The position numbers were made by a program, and so were the translations under genes. A stretch of 7,850 nucleotides of DNA from Oscillospiraceae bacterium (lineage in GTDB: Bacteria > Bacillota > Clostridia > Oscillospirales > Ruminococcaceae). A model generated the notes under the pieces. That model did no database searches. It saw only the letters and a list, made by a program, of their open reading frames with translations, and had not been told where the DNA came from. The first letter of the stretch is position 1; each line of letters starts with the position of its first letter. Shown here in pieces: positions 1-6,192 of the stretch. The stretch lies in NCBI GenBank assembly GCA_016298065.1, contig JAEDDN010000016.1:1-7850 (forward strand). Reading direction: 5' to 3'.

Positions 1-54
1 AGCGCCACCTTGCCAAGGTGGAGGTAGCGAGTTCGAGCCTCGTAACCTGCTCCA
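1..54 (+). tRNA. tRNA-Gly (GCC), 3' part only
   Basis: The tRNA enters from the left edge, so its acceptor 5' strand and most of the D arm are missing. Visible parts are the anticodon stem CCACC/GGTGG (5-9 and 17-21) closing the loop TTGCCAA with anticodon GCC at 12-14, a five-base variable loop, a T arm GCGAG-TTCGAGC-CTCGT (27-43), the acceptor 3' strand AACCTGC (44-50), discriminator T (51) and an encoded CCA (52-54). The GCC anticodon reads GGC/GGT glycine codons. The missing 5' acceptor strand should read GCAGGTT. Confidence 0.93.
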
Positions 55-60
55 AAAAGT

Positions 61-94
61 ACCTCGACATTTATTGTCCGAGGTTTTATTTTTT
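61..94 (+). terminator. Rho-independent terminator of the tRNA-Gly transcript
   Basis: CCTCG (62-66) pairs with CGAGG (79-83); ACA/TGT extends the stem inward past a single bulged C, leaving a five-base loop. A T-rich tract follows (84-94). It lies seven bases after the tRNA CCA end, as expected for the end of a tRNA transcript. Confidence 0.8.
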
Positions 95-130
95 AAAAAA
101 TTAATGCGGTTGTCTTAATGACAACCGCAT
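95..130 (-). terminator. Terminator of the SLH-PBP operon, possibly bidirectional
   Basis: A perfect 11-bp stem (104-114 with 120-130) encloses a five-base loop. Read on the minus strand it starts 17 bases past the penicillin-binding protein stop codon and is followed by TAATTTTTT (103-95), the expected U tract. On the plus strand the same hairpin is followed by ATTTTTAT, so it may also back up the tRNA terminator. Confidence 0.8.
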
Positions 131-146
131 TTTTATATGCACGCCT

Positions 147-1766
147 TTATCCGAGCGCACACATTCTGCTGACTATTTTTGAAAAAACAGGAGAAGCGTC
201 AACATTACCGCTTGTAGCTTCTTCTTTTAATATAACTATGGTGTATATCGGGTTTTCGGCAGGAAAAAAGCCTGCAAACCAGCCGTTACAAAGCTCTTTA
301 CCGTCCTTATAAACGCCTGTTTGAGCCGTAGCGGTTTTACCTCCTGCAGTAGTTATGGGGACCCCTGCAAAATCAAGCTCCGGTAAGGCGTTTTGACCCT
401 CGTTTTCCATTACGCAGGACACTAAATATCCCTTTATTTTTTCTGCCGTACTCTCGCTTATCGCCCTTATCCCCGTCACCTCTTGGGGTTTGTTTATAAG
501 CGTTTTACCGTCTGAGGTTTCGCCCTCAATAAGCATCGGCACAGGCGTAACTCCGCCGTTTACAACACAGCTTATCATCTGCGCTATCTGTACAGGCGTT
601 GCGGTAAGCTTACCCTGCCCGAAGCTTAAATTTGCCATATCGCCCGAAGCTAAAATCTCACTTTCGTCAGGTAAAATGCCCTTAGCGGTATAAAGCCCCG
701 GTGCTAACTGATACTGCTTGCCGAAGGACATATCGCTTGCTATGTTGAGAAAGGTTTTAACGTCTAATTTTTGAGACAGATTTATAAAATAAGTGTTACA
801 GCTGTTCATAAGCCCTGCTTTTATATCCTGCAGTCCGTGCCCGGAAAGATTGTGACACTTAAACACAGTACCGTCTACCTCGATACTGCCCGTACAGTCA
901 TACTCCTCGTCTACATTTATCCCCTGGGTGAGAGCGCAGGCGGTTGTGACTATCTTAAAGGTCGAGCCGATGGCCGTGGCAGTAAAGGCCCTGTTTATCA
1001 TAGGAGAATTTTCCTCGTCGGATACGTCTTTAGCTAATGTATCAAAAGTATACTCGGGAAAACTGCACACCGCCCTTAACTTGCCTGTAGAGCATTCCAT
1101 CACCACTATTGCGCCCTTACCTATAAGCTCTGAACCTACCTGCTCGCAAATGGTCTGGATATTCTTATCTATTGTAAGCACCACGCCTTTGTCCGACGAC
1201 TCGGACTTGGTAACGGTAGGCTCAATATCATCAAATGCCCTGCCTATACCGTCAAGAGTGTATCTTACGGTATTTTCACCCTCTAAAGTCAAATAATCGT
1301 TATAGGCTTTTTCTATGCCCGTGAGCCCCTCGCCTGTCGATGAATCGGTATACCCTATGACGTGAGGAGCTATTAACTTTTCGGGATATCTGTCATAGCT
1401 TTTAAAGGTAATTATATTATCCTCGCTTATCTCCTTAGTTACCCTTAGCGAAAAGGGCTTTCCCTTTTCTGCAAGCTTAATAAGCTCGTCGGAATTTATA
1501 TCGTCTGCCGTCAAATTAAAAAGCTTTAATATATTCTCCGCCGTAGGAAGTACTGCGCAGGTATACTCCTCCTTAGTATTCACAAGCTTATTAAAGTTTG
1601 CGTCATATATTGTGCCCCTGTCGGTCGGCAGACTAAGCGTATAGGAGGATTGCTCATTTGCCGTTTTTACATAGGTGTCGGAGGTGGATATATACACAAG
1701 CTTAAAATAAAGCGTCATAAACACAAAGCAAAACGCTATAAACGCTGCGGCACATCTCTTACTCAT
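147..1766 (-). CDS. Class B penicillin-binding protein (D,D-transpeptidase, FtsI/PbpA type)
   Basis: A 539-residue transpeptidase that cross-links peptidoglycan outside the membrane. Residues about 5-25 form one N-terminal membrane anchor. A PBP-dimer-type region follows, with the characteristic RGTIYD at about residue 50, then the transpeptidase domain. Active-site motifs in order are S268-T-F-K271 (acylated Ser), S322-C-N324, and K477-T-A-T where most family members have KTG. No glycosyltransferase domain is present, so it is class B. I chose the ATG at 1766 because the longer GTG start at 1826 adds 20 residues ahead of the anchor and has no Shine-Dalgarno sequence. The ATG also lacks a strong one and overlaps the upstream gene's stop by 8 bp, suggesting translational coupling. 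Which morphogenetic role it plays (elongation, septation or sporulation) cannot be decided; no PASTA domain is visible, which argues against a SpoVD-type protein with a C-terminal PASTA. Confidence 0.93.
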   Translation of the reverse strand: MSKRCAAAFIAFCFVFMTLYFKLVYISTSDTYVKTANEQSSYTLSLPTDRGTIYDANFNKLVNTKEEYTCAVLPTAENILKLFNLTADDINSDELIKLAEKGKPFSLRVTKEISEDNIITFKSYDRYPEKLIAPHVIGYTDSSTGEGLTGIEKAYNDYLTLEGENTVRYTLDGIGRAFDDIEPTVTKSESSDKGVVLTIDKNIQTICEQVGSELIGKGAIVVMECSTGKLRAVCSFPEYTFDTLAKDVSDEENSPMINRAFTATAIGSTFKIVTTACALTQGINVDEEYDCTGSIEVDGTVFKCHNLSGHGLQDIKAGLMNSCNTYFINLSQKLDVKTFLNIASDMSFGKQYQLAPGLYTAKGILPDESEILASGDMANLSFGQGKLTATPVQIAQMISCVVNGGVTPVPMLIEGETSDGKTLINKPQEVTGIRAISESTAEKIKGYLVSCVMENEGQNALPELDFAGVPITTAGGKTATAQTGVYKDGKELCNGWFAGFFPAENPIYTIVILKEEATSGNVDASPVFSKIVSRMCALG

Positions 1767-2748
1767 AGTAATTCGGCGATACTCTGTATTTATATAACTG
1801 CCACAAAAGGTCTGCGCTTGTATCACGGGTTAGTGCGCCGTTTGGATTTGCAGAATTCTGATAAAGGTCGAGCATCTTATATGCACTGAGGTTGATATAT
1901 GACTGTAGCGCCCATTCGGGTATTAGCTTTACGTCGTCAAAGGTTACCGTGTAGCTTGAGACGTCGTTTATCTTACTTGCCCTGTCAATAAGTAAAACTG
2001 CCTCTGCCCTTGTTATAATTTCATCGTAGTGAAAATAGTCTTCGGTGATTATGCCCTCGTCAATCGCCACCTTAACATAAGGCTTTAGATAAAGCGGAAT
2101 TTCGCTGTCATTACTTAGTTTTGTATTAACGCAAGCGGTAAGGCTGTCGTTTTTTAATATAGCGGATATAATATCTATTATAAATTCGCCTCTTGTAACC
2201 TGAGCCTTTGGCTCAAAAAAGTACGCATTTCCCACCTGCTTGCCGGTTAAAATTCCGTTTTCGTTTAACTTTATGGCGCTGTAGTGCGACGGATTATTTA
2301 ACATATCCGTATAGTAAAAGGAGGTGTTTTTATTATCCTCAACATATATGCTTACCTTGCATATATCGGAGGAGTTGCCCGCTGTGTCCTTTACCGTTAC
2401 GGTAAAGCTATCCTCGCCTACATAATCGTAAAACGGCGTATAGGTGAAATATGTGCTTACAAAGTCAAGCTTTCCGTTTTTTGCTCCTTCAACTACCACC
2501 GCTTCAAGTATTTCCCCTTCCCTGTCGTATGCGTCTATCACTCCGCTTAAGGTGATATTTTTAGCCGTACTATAGCTTACATCCTTTGCTATAGGCTTAG
2601 AGTTTGTTATGTCACTTTGCGTGTTCGCCGTAGCCTTTGTCTGTTCGCTTACAGTTATATTCGGCCATACCGACAAAGCTCCGCAAACCGTATAGGTACA
2701 TAAGATAAGCGTTACTAAGCTTACAATGAATATTATTTTCTTTTTCAT
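1759..2748 (-). CDS. Secreted SLH-domain protein with a cadherin/Ig-like domain
   Basis: A 329-residue exported cell-surface protein. Residues 1-24 are a signal peptide (KKK then a hydrophobic core); the cysteine at 22 does not sit in a convincing lipobox. After a Thr/Ser/Asn-rich linker (about 30-58), residues about 58-138 form a cadherin-like (tandem-95 type) beta domain with the typical YTP...YxGxDSFTVTVKDxxGN signature. Three S-layer homology repeats fill the C-terminus (about 150-200, 213-262 and 268-325), each with a TRxE-type motif: TRGE at 185, TRAE at 246 and the degenerate TRDT at 307. SLH triplets typically bind pyruvylated secondary cell-wall polymers, so this protein is probably wall-anchored. 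GGGGGAGAG (2752-2760) is a strong ribosome binding site. It is the first gene of an operon with the penicillin-binding protein. The function of the cadherin-like part is unknown; it is short for an S-layer protein. Confidence 0.88.
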   Translation of the reverse strand: MKKKIIFIVSLVTLILCTYTVCGALSVWPNITVSEQTKATANTQSDITNSKPIAKDVSYSTAKNITLSGVIDAYDREGEILEAVVVEGAKNGKLDFVSTYFTYTPFYDYVGEDSFTVTVKDTAGNSSDICKVSIYVEDNKNTSFYYTDMLNNPSHYSAIKLNENGILTGKQVGNAYFFEPKAQVTRGEFIIDIISAILKNDSLTACVNTKLSNDSEIPLYLKPYVKVAIDEGIITEDYFHYDEIITRAEAVLLIDRASKINDVSSYTVTFDDVKLIPEWALQSYINLSAYKMLDLYQNSANPNGALTRDTSADLLWQLYKYRVSPNYYE

Positions 2749-2999
2749 ATACTCTCCCCCGTTTTTATGTTTTAAAGGCTTTATAAGTAATGTTATATAT
2801 ATTATTATTCACAATTTTGGGTTTTATTTAATCATATATAAAAAATTGTCCTAAAGTTTATAAAGGGCTTGAAATTATGCTTGGAAAATGGCAAAATATA
2901 AAGTATATAATAGTAATTTGTATTAAGATGAAATTTGGCTGTCGCAGCCATTAAATGCGATTGCCGTTAACCTTAAATTGCGGCGGAACGGAGATTATT
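2749..2999. promoter_or_regulatory. AT-rich divergent intergenic region between SLH operon and guaA
   Basis: No gene is supported here. It holds the SLH ribosome binding site (2752-2760), a long AT-rich stretch, the guaA promoter and guaA ribosome binding site. ACAATTTT near 2811 and AAAATTGT near 2841 can pair across about 20 bases, and CTTTATAA (about 2779) has an inverted partner TTATAAAG (about 2858), which could be operators or chance in AT-rich DNA. A small perfect hairpin TGGCTG-TCG-CAGCCA lies at 2936-2950 in the guaA leader. A minus-strand promoter for the SLH gene must lie here, but the AT richness gives several weak candidates and I cannot choose one. Confidence 0.5.
2881..2911 (+). 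promoter_or_regulatory. Candidate guaA promoter
   Basis: A perfect -10 TATAAT lies at 2906-2911. The best -35 is TTGGAA at 2881-2886, giving a long spacer of 19 bases; the overlapping TATATA at 2904-2909 would give 17. Transcription from here would leave a leader of about 80 nt before the guaA start, with one short hairpin (2936-2950). Confidence 0.55.
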
Positions 3000-4556
3000 A
3001 TGGCTCATCAATTAGTTTTGGTTCTCGATTTCGGCGGACAGTATAACCAGCTTATCGCTCGCCGTGTTCGTGAATGTAACGTTTACTGCGAGGTAAGACC
3101 CTTTACAACTTCTATCGAGGAGATAAAGGCGCTAAATCCTGCAGGTATTATCTTCACGGGAGGTCCTAACAGCGTTTATCTTGACTCCTCCCCTACAATT
3201 TCAAAGGAAATTTTTGAGCTTAATATTCCTATCCTCGGCATTTGCTACGGCTGTCAGCTTATGGCTTATCTTTTAGGCGGCAGCGTTAAAACCGCTAAAG
3301 TTTCCGAATACGGTAAAATAAACCTTTGCGCCATTAAAGAAAGTCTTATCCTTGAGGACGTAGATAAGGAAAGCGTAGTTTGGATGAGCCATACCGACTA
3401 CATAGATAAAGCTCCCGACGGCTTTGAGATTATAGCTAAAACCGATAACTGCCCATGTGCCGCTATGCAAAATGTCAGTAAAAAGCTTTATGCCGTTCAG
3501 TTCCACCCCGAAGTTACTCACACACAGTTTGGTAAACAGATACTTAAAAACTTTATCTTTAATGTCTGTGAATGTACGGGCGACTGGGTAATGGACGATT
3601 TTATAGAAAATACCGTGTCCTCTTTGCGTGACAAAATCGGCGACAAGCAGGTTATTCTCGGACTTTCGGGCGGCGTTGACAGTTCGGTTGCCGCTGCGCT
3701 TTTGAGTAAGGCTATCGGCAAACAGCTTACCTGTGTTTTCGTTGACCAAGGCCTTATGAGAAAAGACGAGGGCGATTTTGTTGAAAAAACCTTTACAAGT
3801 ATGTTTGATATGAACTTTGTGAGGGTTGACTGCAAGGATGTTTTCCTTACAAAGTTAAAGGGCGTTACAGAGCCTGAACAAAAGCGCCGTATAATCAGCG
3901 AAGAGTTTTACAAGGTATTCTGGGATAAGATAAAAACGCTCGCCGACGGCGACGCTTATTTTGCACAGGGCACCATTTACCCCGACCGTATCGAAAGCGG
4001 CAAGGGTGCTTCTGCCGACAAAGCAGGAAGTGCCGTAATAAAAACCCATCACAATATGGGTAAAATCCCCGATGACGTTAAGTTCCTCGGCGTTATCGAG
4101 CCTCTGGGAGATTTGTTTAAGGACGAGGTGCGTTCGGTAGGCGAAAAGCTCGGCATACCGCATGAGCTTGTATGGCGTCAGCCCTTCCCCGGCCCGGGTC
4201 TTGGCGTTAGAATTGTAGGCGAAATCACCGACGAAAAAATCCGCATTTTGCAAAATGCAGATTTTGTGCTTCGTGACGAAATGGCTAAAAACGGCTATGA
4301 AAAGAATTTGAGCCAGTTTTTCTGCGTGTTCACAGGCTCTAAAGCCGTAGGCGTTATGGGCGACCACAGAACCTATGAAAACGTAATTGCAATAAGAGCC
4401 GTAACTACCGACGACTTTATGACTGCAGACTGGGCAAGAATCCCTTATGATATTCTCGCCGAGGTTTCAAACCGTATTACAAACGAGGTAGACGGCGTAA
4501 ACAGAATTGTTTATGATATAACCTCAAAGCCTCCGGGAACTGTGGAGTGGGAATGA
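3000..4556 (+). CDS. guaA: GMP synthase (glutamine-hydrolysing)
   Basis: Converts XMP to GMP using ATP and glutamine, the last step of guanine nucleotide synthesis, in the cytosol. At 518 residues it is a normal family length. The N-terminal class I glutamine amidotransferase domain (about 5-190) has the GICYGCQ elbow with nucleophile Cys82 and the His169/Glu171 pair in FHPEV. The ATP pyrophosphatase domain carries the PP-loop SGGVDSS at 223-229, and the C-terminal dimerisation domain contains RQPFPGPGLGVR and the family's usual PGTVEWE end. The ATG at 3000 is chosen over the in-frame ATG at 2955 because GGAACGGAG (2985-2993) sits directly ahead of it and MxxQLVLVLDFGGQ is the family's usual start. 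No guanine riboswitch was recognised. The extreme 3' end is a probable integration site for the element to the right; the coding sequence is intact there. Confidence 0.98.
   Translation: MAHQLVLVLDFGGQYNQLIARRVRECNVYCEVRPFTTSIEEIKALNPAGIIFTGGPNSVYLDSSPTISKEIFELNIPILGICYGCQLMAYLLGGSVKTAKVSEYGKINLCAIKESLILEDVDKESVVWMSHTDYIDKAPDGFEIIAKTDNCPCAAMQNVSKKLYAVQFHPEVTHTQFGKQILKNFIFNVCECTGDWVMDDFIENTVSSLRDKIGDKQVILGLSGGVDSSVAAALLSKAIGKQLTCVFVDQGLMRKDEGDFVEKTFTSMFDMNFVRVDCKDVFLTKLKGVTEPEQKRRIISEEFYKVFWDKIKTLADGDAYFAQGTIYPDRIESGKGASADKAGSAVIKTHHNMGKIPDDVKFLGVIEPLGDLFKDEVRSVGEKLGIPHELVWRQPFPGPGLGVRIVGEITDEKIRILQNADFVLRDEMAKNGYEKNLSQFFCVFTGSKAVGVMGDHRTYENVIAIRAVTTDDFMTADWARIPYDILAEVSNRITNEVDGVNRIVYDITSKPPGTVEWE
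4533..4556 (+). other. Probable attachment site of the element at the guaA 3' end
   Basis: The last codons of guaA are a recognised insertion hotspot for integrase-bearing genomic islands, which preserve the gene end. Here backbone-type genes stop at guaA and repressor, excisionase and integrase genes begin within about 3 kb. The second copy of the attachment core should lie beyond the integrase, outside this window, so the boundary is inferred and its exact length is unknown. Confidence 0.45.
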
Positions 4557-4633
4557 TGTCAAAAACGCTGAAAAACCGCATAAATGCTGGGTTTTCGAGG
4601 TCTGAAAAAGCCCCGTGACAACGTTTTGACAAC
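4555..4633. repeat. Direct and inverted TGACA-type repeats just past guaA
   Basis: TGACAAC occurs at 4616-4622 and again at 4627-4633, an 11-base period. An inverted relative, GATGTCAAAAACG at 4555-4567, mirrors CGTTTTGACAAC at 4622-4633 with one substitution and one extra A. Short direct repeats of this size beside an attachment core resemble arm-type integrase binding sites. Between them a GC-interrupted imperfect hairpin (4570-4596) can form. The role is inferred from position. Confidence 0.4.
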
Positions 4634-4654
4634 AATTTCAGATTATTCATAAAT

Positions 4655-4699
4655 AAAGAGCTAACAGATTTTTGTTACAAAGTCTGTTAGCTCTTTTTT
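4655..4699 (+). terminator. Strong terminator between guaA and the element cargo
   Basis: A perfect 14-bp stem (4655-4668 with 4683-4696) encloses a 14-base loop and runs into six or more T residues ending at 4699. It would stop guaA transcription about 100 bases after the stop codon. On the minus strand the arm ends in CTCTTT followed by ATTTAT, so it may also terminate the convergent cargo operon. Confidence 0.88.
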
Positions 4700-4702
4700 G
4701 CG

Positions 4703-4885
4703 TTATTTTTTATTACTTGAGATTCCTGAATTTTTATATTCATTGTCCTTTGAAAATGTACTTTCATTGGATGCTTCTGTTGCATTAAATTTTAGTGGTA
4801 CGGAATCGTTTTTGAATGAACAATATTTATCACTTAAAAACTTTAAATAATATGATTCAGTTTCGTTTTTAATCTGCTTCTTCAT
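4703..4885 (-). CDS. Small hydrophilic hypothetical protein
   Basis: I do not recognise this 60-residue product. It is charged and polar throughout, with a lysine-rich start, a Ser/Asn/Lys-rich C-terminal half and no membrane segment or signal peptide, and it may be largely disordered. It starts inside the end of the preceding ORF, overlapping it by 17 bp, and GAGGG (within 4893-4900) is a plausible ribosome binding site, so translation could be coupled. It is the last ORF of the repressor-cargo transcript and ends only a few bases from the terminator stem. It could be a real partner of the Ntn-hydrolase-like protein or a chance ORF in AT-rich DNA. Confidence 0.45.
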   Translation of the reverse strand: MKKQIKNETESYYLKFLSDKYCSFKNDSVPLKFNATEASNESTFSKDNEYKNSGISSNKK

Positions 4886-5864
4886 TATTTATGCCCTCAT
4901 ACATTTTCGGATTTTCAGTATAGTGGGTATACATATACTGCGGATTATATTTTATGTCAAAATAGTGCTTTCGTTTCATCCAAATAAATCCGTCGTGCTT
5001 TGAAACAATTGCGACATCAATTGGACCGCCCACAGTTCCTATATTACCATCTAAAGCAACTTTTCGACGAACAGAAGTGATATTTATCATTGATTCTGCA
5101 AACAAAGATAGTTCTTCGATAGGTAATGTTGCCACAGACTGAATTATTGGGCGCATAAATTCTTCGTTAGCTTTTTTAATGATTTCGTCGAGTATCCCTT
5201 TTGTTGATGTGTTCAACTCTCTAATGACAGTACCTTTCTTTCCCTCTGCAAAGCAATCATTGTCTATTGAACCAAGCTTTTTAGAAATTTGACGAGGTAT
5301 TTCTACAGCTATTTTTTGTATAAACCCATCATTTATACCAAACAAAAATGTTTGCATAACGTCAGTTTGAGCCAGTGGAGTTATCGACGCATCAGTATCT
5401 TCATCTATAGATACTTGCTCTTTTTCTATATATCTTAATTTCCCATTGATAATTCCGCCAAAATGTAGATGAACCATTTGAGGAAAAATTTCCTCTTTGC
5501 CAAACCCTGCAAAACATAGACCGACATAACCATCTCTAAAGAAATCTTTATCAAATAGTGTGCAAACTTTTTTTGCGAGTTCTGCTGATTGTTCGTCATT
5601 CAACCAATCAAAATTGCTGTTGATATGGTTTTTAATTGTGACAAAGTATTTTTCTTCCACATACTGAGCGAAAGAGCAATTATTCAAGTCATCCTGTTGT
5701 TCAATAAAGTCAATGGTTGCTTTTAGTGTCTTGCTATTTATTTCTTGTAATTCTTCTGCTGTTAAATTACGAGACACCTCTTTCAATTTATTATCTATGT
5801 AATTTTTTCGGTCACCAACCATTCCTTTAAACAAGTCCACAAAAACGCGTTCTATATAGTTCAT
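4869..5864 (-). CDS. C-terminal part of a proteasome-like Ntn-hydrolase protein (frame-split)
   Basis: A 331-residue cytosolic protein with no signal or membrane segment. I read it as the continuation of the ORF ending at 5861. The clues are a hydrophobic strand block GLCFAGFG (about 115-132), an amphipathic helix near 252-272, then VGGPIDVAIVSKHDGFIW (278-295), which parallels the proteasome beta subunit's C-terminal GGxIDVAVIxKDG pattern. Residues about 1-110 are mainly charged helix and look like an insertion absent from core proteasome subunits. Its ATG overlaps the upstream stop in an ATGA, and there is no Shine-Dalgarno sequence, so independent initiation would need coupling. In this frame the sequence is open back to a TAA at 5876-5874, inside the T/A tract, so a -1 shift on the A run would join the two ORFs into about 436 residues. 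Substrate is unknown. Confidence 0.72.
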   Translation of the reverse strand: MNYIERVFVDLFKGMVGDRKNYIDNKLKEVSRNLTAEELQEINSKTLKATIDFIEQQDDLNNCSFAQYVEEKYFVTIKNHINSNFDWLNDEQSAELAKKVCTLFDKDFFRDGYVGLCFAGFGKEEIFPQMVHLHFGGIINGKLRYIEKEQVSIDEDTDASITPLAQTDVMQTFLFGINDGFIQKIAVEIPRQISKKLGSIDNDCFAEGKKGTVIRELNTSTKGILDEIIKKANEEFMRPIIQSVATLPIEELSLFAESMINITSVRRKVALDGNIGTVGGPIDVAIVSKHDGFIWMKRKHYFDIKYNPQYMYTHYTENPKMYEGINNEEAD

Positions 5865-6172
5865 TTCATTTTTTTAAAATGAAACAGTTTTGAATTTGTT
5901 TCTAGGTAGCTCATAAAATCCGCAACGTAGTCTTTTAGAGAATTAAACCTCTTTTTCCCTAGAAATGACTTATATTGCTTAATAATGATTTCAATAGGTA
6001 TCTGCATGAAGGATGCGCTTGAATAAACAATTACGCCGACAGGTTCACAACGAGAAATCGCAAACAGTTTGTTTGCAGAATTGTGAATCGCAATGTGCTG
6101 ACCGATTGTAACCGCACTATCTGCAGCCATTGCTATAGCATTTTTATTCATGATACATATTCCTGCACTCAT
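5861..6172 (-). CDS. N-terminal part of a proteasome/HslV-like Ntn hydrolase (frame-split)
   Basis: A 103-residue ORF whose first 24 residues align without gaps, after Met removal, to HslV and proteasome beta subunits: Ser2 lies where Thr1 is, Asp18 matches Asp17, and VTIG matches ATLG at 21-23. Lys35 in NKLFAI matches catalytic Lys33 with one extra residue. In these families the mature N-terminal residue is the nucleophile; Met before Ser is normally removed, so Ser would be the nucleophile here. The rest (about 45-100) matches the start of the fold only, so 103 residues cannot be a complete domain; the remainder is in the next ORF after a shift at the A7 run. GGGGGAT (about 6178-6184) is a good ribosome binding site. 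The gene follows the repressor stop by 20 bp, so they form one operon. The exact family and substrate are unknown. Confidence 0.72.
   Translation of the reverse strand: MSAGICIMNKNAIAMAADSAVTIGQHIAIHNSANKLFAISRCEPVGVIVYSSASFMQIPIEIIIKQYKSFLGKKRFNSLKDYVADFMSYLETNSKLFHFKKMK
5869..5875 (-). other. A7 homopolymer at the frame break of the Ntn-hydrolase gene
   Basis: The minus strand reads TTTTAAAAAAATGAAATGA. The upstream ORF passes through as TTT AAA AAA ATG AAA TGA. One extra A, or a -1 slip at AAA, gives TTT AAA AAA AAT GAA ATG and enters the downstream ORF, replacing the terminal Met-Lys-stop by Asn-Glu-Met. This could be an assembly error, a real inactivating deletion, a phase-variable tract, or a transcriptional/ribosomal slippage site. 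The canonical X-XXY-YYZ heptamer is imperfect because the base before the two AAA codons is T. Confidence 0.6.
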
Positions 6173-6192
6173 TTTTCATCCCCCGTTTGAAC

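Noticed and set aside
1..54. tRNA-Gly as the integration target of the element
   Set aside because: About 4.5 kb of ordinary host genes separate it from the integrase module, and no copy of the tRNA end is seen near the element.
119..125. TGACAAC also present in the terminator near the tRNA, as an extra integrase site
   Set aside because: It is part of the perfect terminator stem and far from the element; a seven-base match is expected by chance.
490..1296. Plus-strand open frames over the penicillin-binding protein
   Set aside because: The minus-strand gene has all three active-site motifs; the plus frames have no recognisable features.
2912..2999. Purine riboswitch ahead of guaA
   Set aside because: The leader is only about 80 nt and contains one short hairpin; the conserved three-way junction and loop-loop pairs of the purine aptamer are not visible.
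2955..2999. Upstream ATG as guaA start, adding 15 residues
   Set aside because: No ribosome binding site precedes it, whereas GGAACGGAG precedes the ATG at 3000, and the family normally begins at the residues encoded from there.
3273..4367. Long open frames on the minus strand of guaA (158, 105 and 170 codons)
   Set aside because: They lie wholly inside an intact, well-recognised guaA, show no domain pattern or ribosome binding site, and reflect codon bias on the opposite strand.
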